Below are positions 7,877 to 13,687 of a stretch of DNA of 14,712 nt, one piece after another (the first letter of the stretch is position 1; each line of letters opens with the position of its first letter). The notes below the pieces were generated by a model. That model worked only from the letters and a program-made list of their open reading frames with translations, made no database searches and was not told the origin of the DNA. The DNA is from an uncultured Lachnospiraceae bacterium (GTDB lineage Bacteria; Bacillota; Clostridia; Lachnospirales; Lachnospiraceae): contig CAMJWQ010000039.1 of the NCBI GenBank assembly GCA_946409475.1, forward strand, positions 1 through 14,712, in the 5' to 3' direction. Position numbers and translations under genes: made by a program.

Positions 7877-7882
7877 ATTATA
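7877..7882 (-). promoter_or_regulatory. -10 element of the amidohydrolase operon
   Basis: TATAAT on the minus strand, about 36 nt before the chosen start. At 17 bp spacing the -35 position (7900-7905, GTACAC) falls on the outermost bases of the MITE-like palindrome and is a poor match. The promoter is either weak, activator-dependent, or altered by the insertion. Confidence 0.45.
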
Positions 7883-7897
7883 CTGAAAAGCAAAACC

Positions 7898-8060
7898 TAG
7901 TGTACTGTCTGCTTGGCACTTGGACTAATGGCGCAGAATGAATTTTCAGTCTGCAAGGCGGAGAAGGGAGGCGTAGCGGTGGCTACGTCGACTGCCGACA
8001 ACGCAGCAGATGAAAATTCAGGCAAGTCATTAGCCAAGATGTCAGGCAGACAGCACACTA
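7898..8060. mobile_element. MITE-like 163-bp imperfect palindrome bounded by TA
   Basis: The two halves are inverted copies along almost the whole length. The ends read TAGTGTACTGTCTGC and, as reverse complement of the right end, TAGTGTGCTGTCTGC. Further matched blocks are CTAATG, TGAATTTTCA and TCTGC. The apex is a clean hairpin, CGTAGC-GGTG-GCTACG (7972-7987). Both ends carry TA, as expected for the target duplication of IS630/Tc1-mariner-type elements. There is no room for a transposase, so it would be a non-autonomous element. It fills the intergenic space between two divergent genes and could fold into a long RNA hairpin if transcribed. MITE identity is inferred from structure alone. Confidence 0.65.
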
Positions 8061-8094
8061 TCCTCTATTGACTTCTTTTGTTTTCAAGGATAGT
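8057..8094. promoter_or_regulatory. inverted repeat around the regulator promoter, possible operator
   Basis: ACTATCCT (8057-8064) and AGGATAGT (8087-8094) are perfect inverted copies 22 bp apart. They flank the -35 and reach into the -10 of the regulator gene. This geometry would suit autorepression by the encoded HTH protein. Four bases of the left arm belong to the end of the MITE-like element, so chance is possible. Confidence 0.35.
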
Positions 8095-8096
8095 AT
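8068..8096 (+). promoter_or_regulatory. promoter of the HTH-cupin regulator
   Basis: TTGACT (8068-8073) is followed after 17 bp by TAGTAT (8091-8096). A closer -10 match, TATAAT (8094-8099), lies at 20 bp spacing. GGAGG at 8123-8127 precedes the ATG at 8135. Confidence 0.6.
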
Positions 8097-8134
8097 AATA
8101 CATAGCTTTTTGAAGCACATTCGGAGGAAAGAGC

Positions 8135-8728
8135 ATGAATATTATGAAACTGAAACATATCAGAAAATCTAAGGGTTATACGTTATCAGACCTTAGCAGT
8201 ATGGCCGGCTGCACGTCCAGTTATCTGTCCCAGCTGGAAAGGGGTCTCAAGCAGCCGTCTTTGGAAATGCTTCGGCGTATCTGTAATTGTCTTGATGTTC
8301 CGATCTTTGATCTTCTCTCGGAAGAGGCAGCCCAAAGTGCGTTCATAAGGAATACTTCCGATAACAAATATACTATCATCCGGCAGGACGGAAGAAAAAA
8401 GATCACTATGCCGGAAATATTAACCGAATACGAATTCATCACACCCTATGCTGCGGACGGAAGTGACCACGCCCGTGTCGTTGGTATGTGTTCTACTCTG
8501 ATGCCCGGAAAATGGTCCTGTGAAAAATTAGTGGCCTTAGAAACTGATTTTACTGTTTTTATCATTCAAGGGGCAGCAATTGCCCGTATTGAGGAGGATA
8601 CCATAACCCTTGGTGAAGGTGACAGTGTGTATATTTATTCAGGAATTCAGCACAATTTTTATAATACCGGTGACAGAGAGCTTATTATGCTCGGCTTTGG
8701 CGAACGTAACAATTCTGGTAACCGTTAG
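8135..8728 (+). CDS. XRE-family regulator with cupin sensor domain
   Basis: A 197-residue regulator. Residues 5-62 form a lambda-repressor-like HTH (IRKSKGYTLSDLSSMAGCTS, SYLSQLERGLKQPSLEML). Residues about 120-190 form a cupin barrel (TLMPGKW ... VFIIQG ... LGEGDSVYIYSGIQHNFYNTG). The first cupin motif lacks the HxH metal ligands, and only the His and Asn of the second motif (IQHNFYN) remain, so the barrel probably binds a small organic ligand without metal. HTH-cupin proteins commonly control neighbouring amino-acid, peptide or polyamine genes. As the only plus-strand gene, divergent from the amidohydrolase run, it is the likely local regulator (inference). The start at 8135 is supported by GGAGG 7 nt upstream. 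Confidence 0.9.
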   Translation: MNIMKLKHIRKSKGYTLSDLSSMAGCTSSYLSQLERGLKQPSLEMLRRICNCLDVPIFDLLSEEAAQSAFIRNTSDNKYTIIRQDGRKKITMPEILTEYEFITPYAADGSDHARVVGMCSTLMPGKWSCEKLVALETDFTVFIIQGAAIARIEEDTITLGEGDSVYIYSGIQHNFYNTGDRELIMLGFGERNNSGNR

Positions 8729-8741
8729 CTGATTCCAGGAT

Positions 8742-8761
8742 TTCCCGCTGATTGCCGGGAA
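8742..8761. repeat. small GC hairpin after the regulator gene
   Basis: TTCCCG (8742-8747) and CGGGAA (8756-8761) form a 6-bp stem with an 8-nt loop, 13 nt after the regulator stop. No T-run follows, so it is not a clear terminator. Confidence 0.35.
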
Positions 8762-8773
8762 TATCGTTACCAC

Positions 8774-8811
8774 AATATTAACTCACAGTTAATTAACTGT
8801 GAGTTAATATT
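8774..8811. repeat. perfect 38-bp palindrome
   Basis: Arms of 19 bp match without mismatch or spacer (core ACTCACAGTTAATTAACTGT). As RNA it would close with a TTAA loop. It lies between the converging ends of the regulator and the acidic membrane protein. No T-run follows on the plus strand (ATTATCTTACAC), so a terminator role is uncertain; a protein-binding palindrome is the alternative. Confidence 0.7.
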
Positions 8812-8902
8812 ATCTTACACCTTTCTCTGTGTCAATAAAAAAAATAAATTACCTTCTAAACAGTCACAATAATCTGCACAAACAAGGGAATCTGTTTTGC
8901 CG

Positions 8903-9028
8903 GCTCGATTCCGCTTCGCAGCTCGATTCCGCTTCGCAGCTCGATTTCGCTTCGCAGCTCGATTTCGCTTCGCAGCTCGATTTCGCTTCGCAGCTCGATT
9001 CCGCTTCGCAGCTCGATTCCGCTTCGCT
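8903..9028. repeat. seven tandem 18-bp repeats
   Basis: Seven head-to-tail copies of GCTCGATTCCGCTTCGCA with no spacers. Copies 1, 2, 6 and 7 have C at unit position 10 and copies 3, 4 and 5 have T, giving a C-C-T-T-T-C-C pattern. The last base of copy 7 differs. Since 18 is a multiple of three and the unit lacks stops in several frames, long spurious frames cross it on both strands. I see no ribosome site or credible protein, so it is treated as non-coding. The array is contiguous with, and related to, the GC-rich tail of the terminator module that follows. Confidence 0.9.
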
Positions 9029-9130
9029 TCTTCTCGCTGTAGTACGAGCGCCCTATAAAGGAAAACAGAGGCAGTACCGCTCTAAAGCGAGCTTTAGAGC
9101 GGTACTGCCTCTGTTTTCCTTTGCATGGCT
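9011..9130 (-). repeat. modular terminator element, copy A
   Basis: Read on the minus strand the order is AGCCATGCAAA (from 9130), a long stem, TTTATAGGGCG (ending 9049), then a GC-rich tail including CAGCGAGAAGAAGC and GGAATCGAGC. The same constant parts surround an unrelated stem at 9981-10095. In RNA the constant GCC and GGC can pair, leaving a 4x4 internal loop AUGC/AUAG below the AAA/UUU start of the stem. The first bases overlap the stop codon of the membrane protein gene. Confidence 0.7.
9057..9122 (-). terminator. 32-bp-arm terminator of the acidic membrane protein gene
   Basis: Arms 9057-9088 and 9091-9122 are perfectly complementary, with only GA between them (core GAGGCAGTACCGCTC). 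On the minus strand the GC-rich part is followed by TTTTCCTTTATAGG, a usable U-rich tail. The stem starts 8 nt after the stop codon. The length far exceeds what an intrinsic terminator needs, and the symmetric A/T ends would let it work in both directions. Confidence 0.85.
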
Positions 9131-9852
9131 TAATCGAAATCAACATACTCTAAATCCACGTTGGGGGGTTTTTTGTGGCTGGATTCCGGTTCTGTTGTTT
9201 CTGTTTCCGGAATTTTTGTATTCTTGTTCTTATTTTTTTTCTTTCCGGCATCTTTCTTTCCTTCTTCTATTTTCTCTTCTTCCGGCGGTTCCAATTCAAA
9301 TAAGCTTTCTTCCTCTATATTAAAATCATTTTCTTCCTTATCCCCTTCATTATCTTCGGTAATATCCTCCTCAAATTCATTTTCGGAATTCTTCTGTTTC
9401 CTGAAAACCGGCTCTCCTTCATACAAGCTTTCCAGGTCATTATTTAATTCCCTGTTTGTCATGAACAAATGAACGATGACACCGATCATAACGACACAAA
9501 CTACTAATAATACACAAATCACCAACAATCTAAAATGATTGGAATCTGCATAATTTTCCCTGATTTTCTTTAATTCCTGCTGATATTCCTCCGCTGTCAT
9601 GGTATCGTCCGCTTCAGAATCTTCATCTGCGGTGTCTCCCGTCACCGTATCTTCCGTTGACGAATCGTTGATTCCCAAATTATCAGATGAATCTTCATCA
9701 AATACTTCTGTATCCTCTTCAACCCCTGCTAAAACAGCGGGAGTAAAATATGCCTTACCGTCCATTTTAAAGCAACTAAAATTTATAGATAATAACAATA
9801 CTGTAAACAGTAATACTACTGATTTTTTCTTTTTTTCTTTTACAATTTTCAT
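9130..9852 (-). CDS. acidic single-pass membrane protein of unknown function
   Basis: A 240-residue protein I do not recognise. Residues 1-28 are a lysine-rich start plus hydrophobic stretch (SVVLLFTVLLLSI), a signal peptide or first membrane helix. Residues 45-90 are strongly acidic and Ser/Thr-rich. Residues 108-131 form a clear membrane helix (LLVICVLLVVCVVMIGVIVHLF). Residues 135-200 are again rich in Glu and Asp, then a Lys/Asn-rich stretch (KKKNKNKN) and a Pro/Thr/Glu tail. With the signal cleaved, the likely topology is an outside acidic domain and an inside acidic tail. The cysteine after the hydrophobic stretch (NFSC) is a poor lipobox. No enzyme motif is visible. It stands alone between its own promoter and terminator; the ribosome site (GCAGG) is weak. 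Confidence 0.75.
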   Translation of the reverse strand: MKIVKEKKKKSVVLLFTVLLLSINFSCFKMDGKAYFTPAVLAGVEEDTEVFDEDSSDNLGINDSSTEDTVTGDTADEDSEADDTMTAEEYQQELKKIRENYADSNHFRLLVICVLLVVCVVMIGVIVHLFMTNRELNNDLESLYEGEPVFRKQKNSENEFEEDITEDNEGDKEENDFNIEEESLFELEPPEEEKIEEGKKDAGKKKNKNKNTKIPETETTEPESSHKKPPNVDLEYVDFD

Positions 9853-9908
9853 CGGGCTGACCTGCTTTCATTAATAATGTACTTGTTTACTTAAATTCTA
9901 TTACTTGT

Positions 9909-9938
9909 ATTATAAAGAGTATTCCAAAAAAATGTCAA
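9909..9938 (-). promoter_or_regulatory. consensus sigma-A promoter of the acidic membrane protein gene
   Basis: Perfect TTGACA (9933-9938) and perfect TATAAT (9909-9914) on the minus strand with an 18-bp spacer that starts with seven T. The leader to the ATG is about 50 nt and contains three AAGTA copies. Confidence 0.8.
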
Positions 9939-9980
9939 CTAAAACCAGATTGTAAGAAAGTCTTAATAATATATAAATCC

Positions 9981-10095
9981 GGCCGATTCCGCTCCTTCCC
10001 GCTGCAGGCCTGACGCCCTATAAATATAAAAACAAAAGGTCTCAGAAGAAAACTCGCTTTCTTCTGAGACCTTTTGTTTTTATATTTGCATGGCT
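9981..10095 (-). repeat. modular terminator element, copy B
   Basis: On the minus strand: AGCCATGCAAA (10085-10095), a stem unrelated to that of copy A, TTTATAGGGCG (10014-10024), then a tail with CAGCGGGAAGGAGC and GGAATCGGCC. The tail aligns with that of copy A apart from a 5-nt insertion there (GAAGC) and point changes. It begins 6 nt after the purD stop codon. Here the tail exists in a single copy, without the 18-bp expansion. Confidence 0.7.
10022..10087 (-). terminator. 30-bp-arm terminator of the pur operon
   Basis: Arms 10022-10051 and 10058-10087 are perfectly complementary around the 6-nt loop ACTCGC (core GGTCTCAGAAG). On the minus strand the GC-rich part is followed by TTTTGTTTTTATATTT, a good intrinsic terminator tail. 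It ends the purE-purM-purN-purD transcript. Confidence 0.88.
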
Positions 10096-10101
10096 CGTAG
10101 C

Positions 10102-11353
10102 TTAATCATCTTTAACTGCCTTTCCTATATCGGTCCTCATATACATATCTGTGAAATCCACCCATTTTACAGCCTCATAGGCATTCTTTCCGGCTTCCTT
10201 CAAATCCTTGCCTTTAGCGGTGATACCCAGCACCCGGCCTCCGTTTGTCACGATACCTTCCTTCGTCCGTTTTGTTCCTGCATGGAAGGCATAATAACCG
10301 TCTTTTCCGATAAAGTTATCTAAGCCCCTTATGACATAGCCCTTTTTATAGGATAAAGGATAGCCGCCTGAGGCTAAGACTACACAAACCGCAGCATTGT
10401 CTTCAAATTGTAAGTCAATATCCCGAAGTCTTCCGTCAATACAGGCATCAATGACATCTAAAATATCATTTTTCATCCGGGGCAATACCACCTGGGCCTC
10501 CGGATCACCAAATCTGGCATTATATTCCAGCACCTTGGGACCGTCCTTTGTTAACATCAAACCAAAGAATAATACTCCCTGAAAGCTGCGGCCCTCTGCT
10601 GCCATAGCATCAACGGTTTTTTGGTAAATCTGCTTACAGCAGTAGTCATGAACCTCTTCCGTATAAAAGGGGCTGGGTGAAAAGGTTCCCATTCCGCCGG
10701 TATTTAAGCCCTCATCACCGTCCCTGGCCCGTTTATGGTCCTGAGCCGAGGTCATGGTCTTTACGGTTCTTCCGTCCACAAAAGCCAATACGGATACTTC
10801 TCTTCCTGTCATAAATTCTTCCACGACTAATTTGTTTCCTGCAGAGCCGAATTTCTTATCAAGCATAATTTCTTTAACACCTGCTTTTGCTTCCTCCAGG
10901 GTATTGCAAATTAAAACCCCTTTCCCTAAGGCCAGTCCGTCCGCTTTCAGTACAATGGGGTATTTTGCTTTTTCTAAATAGGAAAGTGCCGAAGAAGGAG
11001 AATCAAAGTTTACATAAGCAGCTGTAGGAATATTATATTTTTTCATCAAATCTTTGGAAAATGCTTTGGAACCTTCTGGGACCGAATACCCGCAATCCTG
11101 CCTCTTCCATTTTGTCCACCAGACCTCCCACCAGAGGATCGTCCATTCCTACAATGGTTAAATCTATATTTTCCGATTCCGCAAAGGAAACCAGCTTTTC
11201 AAATTCCATGACTCCGATATCCACGCATTCCGCCAGTCCGGCGATTCCCGCGTTACCGGGAGCACAGTATATTTTTGTTATTCGCTTGCTTTTGGAAACC
11301 GCATCCGCTATTGCATGCTCTCTGCCGCCGCTGCCAACTATTAAGACCTTCAT
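10102..11353 (-). pseudogene. purD: phosphoribosylamine-glycine ligase, frameshifted
   Basis: PurD makes glycinamide ribonucleotide from phosphoribosylamine, glycine and ATP. The reading frame is split. The N-terminal part (11353 to about 11078) runs MKVLIVGSGGREHA ... GLRVFGP, then changes frame and stops at 11033 after a nonsense tail (RRFQSIFQRFDEKI). The rest is intact in the +1 frame from EGSKAFSKDLMKKYNIPTAAY to 10102, with ATP-grasp motifs KADGLALGKGV, GLNTGGMG and LEYNARFGDPE. PurD homologues have about seven residues (TKDAAII-like) between FGP and EGSK. Here only one base lies between these codons, so about 20 nt seem lost. Start overlaps the purN stop by 4 nt. True mutation, assembly error and split expression from the internal TTG (11049) cannot be told apart here. 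Confidence 0.85.
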
Positions 11354-11988
11354 GATTCTTCAACCTTTCTTAAAACTACTCTTCCATCCGTCACCTGTAT
11401 TTTTTTTAATGCTATTAATTTTATAGCCTGAGGCAAAATCTCCCATTCCGCTTCCTGCATGACCCTTTTTTGTAAGATTTCAGCCGTATCGTCATCTTTT
11501 ACCTCCACGGCTTTTTGCAGGATAATTGGTCCGGTATCACAGCCTTCATCCACAAAGTGTACCGTTGCCCCCGTTACCTTGACCCCTCTGCTTAAGACCG
11601 CTTCATGTACCTTTAGACCATAATATCCCTTTCCGCAAAAGGAAGGTATCAGGGAGGGGTGAACATTAATGATTCGATTTCTATACTTTTCTATGACACA
11701 GTCAGGTATGGCAACTAAAAATCCCGCAAGTACGATTAAATCCACATTTGCTCTCTCTATTGCCTGAAACAGTACCCGGTGAAACGCTTCTCTGTCACCA
11801 TAATCTCCGGGACTAATACAGTAAGAAGGTATCTGACGGGATTTTCCTCTTTTTAATGCATAGGCATTTTTATTGTTGCTGATGATTATTTCTATTTTGG
11901 TATCCGGTATAAAGCCATCATCTATCCTGTCCATGACAGCCTGTAAATTCGTACCTCCCCCCGATACCAAAACTGCCAGTTTCAGCAT
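11350..11988 (-). CDS. purN: phosphoribosylglycinamide formyltransferase
   Basis: A 212-residue folate-dependent enzyme that formylates glycinamide ribonucleotide, the third step of purine synthesis. Motifs are the phosphate-binding SGGGTNLQA (9-17) and the catalytic residues N108 and H110 (INVHPSLIP) and D151 (DEGCDTGP). Length is normal for the family. The ribosome site AAGGAG lies inside the end of purM, and the start overlaps the purM stop by 7 nt (ATGCTGA). The product of the broken purD gene would be its substrate. Confidence 0.95.
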   Translation of the reverse strand: MLKLAVLVSGGGTNLQAVMDRIDDGFIPDTKIEIIISNNKNAYALKRGKSRQIPSYCISPGDYGDREAFHRVLFQAIERANVDLIVLAGFLVAIPDCVIEKYRNRIINVHPSLIPSFCGKGYYGLKVHEAVLSRGVKVTGATVHFVDEGCDTGPIILQKAVEVKDDDTAEILQKRVMQEAEWEILPQAIKLIALKKIQVTDGRVVLRKVEES

Positions 11989-13007
11989 AAGGTTACTCCT
12001 TTTTCTCCTGCTTTGATATATCCAATCATATGAGGCTTTTCTCCTGCAGAAATTATACGCTCCATTGTCCTATCGGTATCTTCCTTCGCTACGGCCACCA
12101 TCATTCCAATCCCCATGTTAAAGGTATTATACATCATTTCCTCTTCCACATCTCCGTCCGACTGGAGCATTTTGAAAATAGGAGGGACACAGTAGCTGTC
12201 CTTTTCAATTACCGCATGCATACCCTCCGGAAGCATTCTGGGAATGTTTTCATAGAAACCGCCTCCTGTAATATGGCTGCAGCCTTTTATGTTTATTCCG
12301 GCCTCTCTTATGGATTTCAGGGCATTTACATAAATTTTGGTAGGCTTCAATAAGGCATCTCCCAGAGTAGTACCCAAGCTGTCAATATAGAGGGCCATAT
12401 TTTCTTCCTTCATTGGAAAAATCTTACGGACCAGAGAAAAACCGTTACTGTGAATACCGCTTGACTCCATTCCTATCAGAACATCCCCCTCTTTGATGTT
12501 TTGTCCTGTTATTAGATCCTTTTCATCTACGATCCCTACGGAAAAGCCGGCCAGGTCATATTCCTCTTCAGGATAAAATCCAGGCATTTCAGCAGTCTCC
12601 CCGCCTATTAAAGCAGCATTGCATTGGGCACAGCCCTCTGCCACACCCTTTACAATCTGTGCTATTTTTTCCGGTTCGTTTTTCCCGCAGGCGATATAGT
12701 CCAGGAAAAAAAGCGGCTCTCCTCCTGCGCAGGCAATATCATTAACGCACATAGCCACACAGTCTATTCCTATGGTATCGTGCTTATCCAATAAAAAAGC
12801 TATTTTTAGTTTTGTACCCACTCCGTCGGTACCGGATACCAAGGCAGGTCTTTCCATATTTTTAAAAGCTGATAAGGAAAAAGCACCGGAGAAACCTCCA
12901 ATATTCGATAACACCTCCGGTCTCATGGTCTTTTTTACATGCTCTTTCATTAGTTCCACTGCCTTATAGCCGGCTTCGATATCTACTCCAGCTTTCTTGT
13001 AATCCAT
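11982..13007 (-). CDS. purM: phosphoribosylformylglycinamidine cyclo-ligase
   Basis: A 341-residue AIR synthetase, which closes the imidazole ring using ATP. Visible segments are GTDGVGTKL (59-67), CVNDIACAGGEPLFFLDYI, GGETAEMPGFY, SSGIHSNGFSLVR and ITGGGFYENIPRMLP, in family order and at normal length. GGAGG lies 8 nt before the ATG. It is 27 nt downstream of purE and coupled to purN. Confidence 0.96.
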   Translation of the reverse strand: MDYKKAGVDIEAGYKAVELMKEHVKKTMRPEVLSNIGGFSGAFSLSAFKNMERPALVSGTDGVGTKLKIAFLLDKHDTIGIDCVAMCVNDIACAGGEPLFFLDYIACGKNEPEKIAQIVKGVAEGCAQCNAALIGGETAEMPGFYPEEEYDLAGFSVGIVDEKDLITGQNIKEGDVLIGMESSGIHSNGFSLVRKIFPMKEENMALYIDSLGTTLGDALLKPTKIYVNALKSIREAGINIKGCSHITGGGFYENIPRMLPEGMHAVIEKDSYCVPPIFKMLQSDGDVEEEMMYNTFNMGIGMMVAVAKEDTDRTMERIISAGEKPHMIGYIKAGEKGVTLC

Positions 13008-13034
13008 TGTCCGATCCTCCGTGTTTTCTTATGT

Positions 13035-13547
13035 TTATTTTTGTTTTAAATATTCCTGATAACCTATTTTATTCAGCTTGTCCGCCTTTTTTACCACGGA
13101 ATCTTTTAATTCCTCTTTATAGTCTTTCAGCTTCTGCAGCAATTCCGGATCGGAAGTAGCTAAAATCTTTGCCGCCAATATTCCTGCATTGGCACCTCCG
13201 TTGATAGCAACTGTGGCAACGGGAATTCCCGAGGGCATTTGAACAATGGAATACAGAGAATCTCTGCCTCCTAAAGATGTGGTGTGCATAGGGACGCCAA
13301 TGACCGGCATAGGAAAAATTGCCGCACACATACCGGGCAAATGAGCCGCCATTCCTGCCCCCGCAATCATCACCTTAAATCCCTTTTCTTCTGCCTTTGT
13401 AGCATAAGAAAAGAATACATCCGGTTCCCTGTGGGCAGATATTATGGTCATTTCATAATCGATTCCCAGCTTTTCCAAAATTTCGGCAGCTTTGCTCATA
13501 ACTGCCAGATCAGAATCACTACCCATAACAATACCAACTTTAGCCAT
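13035..13547 (-). CDS. purE: N5-carboxyaminoimidazole ribonucleotide mutase
   Basis: A 170-residue class I PurE. Motifs are VGIVMGSDSDL (4-14), ISAHREPD with catalytic His39, and AGAGMAAHLPGM with His69, followed by GGRDSLYSIVQMPSGIPVATV. I chose the ATG at 13547 because GAGGAG lies at proper spacing from it; the ATG at 13553 is almost on top of the ribosome site, and homologues begin MAKVGIVMGS. First gene of the pur operon. purK, purC, purF, purL and purH are not in the window. Confidence 0.95.
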   Translation of the reverse strand: MAKVGIVMGSDSDLAVMSKAAEILEKLGIDYEMTIISAHREPDVFFSYATKAEEKGFKVMIAGAGMAAHLPGMCAAIFPMPVIGVPMHTTSLGGRDSLYSIVQMPSGIPVATVAINGGANAGILAAKILATSDPELLQKLKDYKEELKDSVVKKADKLNKIGYQEYLKQK

Positions 13548-13636
13548 TCTCATTCTCCTCTTTTCTTATTACTCATTTATCATTAATAATAATGTTTTAT
13601 AAGTACATTTAATAAATTGTTGTTCATTTATTAATT

Positions 13637-13665
13637 ATATTACTAAGCAATTTCTTTTTCGTCAA
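13637..13665 (-). promoter_or_regulatory. promoter of the pur operon
   Basis: TTGACG (13660-13665) and TAATAT (13637-13642) with a 17-bp spacer on the minus strand. The leader of about 75-80 nt is AT-rich and contains a weak stem around 13606-13631. I see no purine riboswitch core and no obvious PurR operator pair. No clear terminator separates it from the upstream aminopeptidase gene. Confidence 0.65.
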
Positions 13666-13687
13666 CCTAAAAATAACATTGCCCTAA

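Noticed and set aside
8742..8811. Rho-independent terminator for the HTH-cupin gene
   Set aside because: Both hairpins here lack a following T-run on the plus strand, so I list them as hairpin and palindrome only.
8903..9028. CRISPR array
   Set aside because: The 18-bp units follow each other with no unique spacers, and no cas gene is nearby.
8856..9146. Minus-strand 96-residue frame over the same repeats
   Set aside because: Same repeat effect; it overlaps the end of the membrane protein gene and the terminator, and has no start signal.
8829..9323. Plus-strand 164-residue frame through the tandem repeats
   Set aside because: It arises because the 18-bp unit has no stops in this frame; it crosses the 32-bp-arm terminator and runs antisense into the membrane protein gene, with no ribosome site.
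11033..11353. A separate short gene of 106 residues upstream of purD
   Set aside because: Its sequence is the N-terminal domain of PurD up to FGP followed by out-of-frame residues; it is one half of the broken gene.
13548..13553. Upstream ATG (13553) as the purE start
   Set aside because: It lies directly against the GAGGAG ribosome site; the ATG at 13547 has proper spacing and matches the usual MAKVGIVMGS start.
13556..13636. Purine riboswitch in the pur leader
   Set aside because: The leader is short and AT-rich; I see no paired three-way junction or conserved core expected of a purine aptamer.
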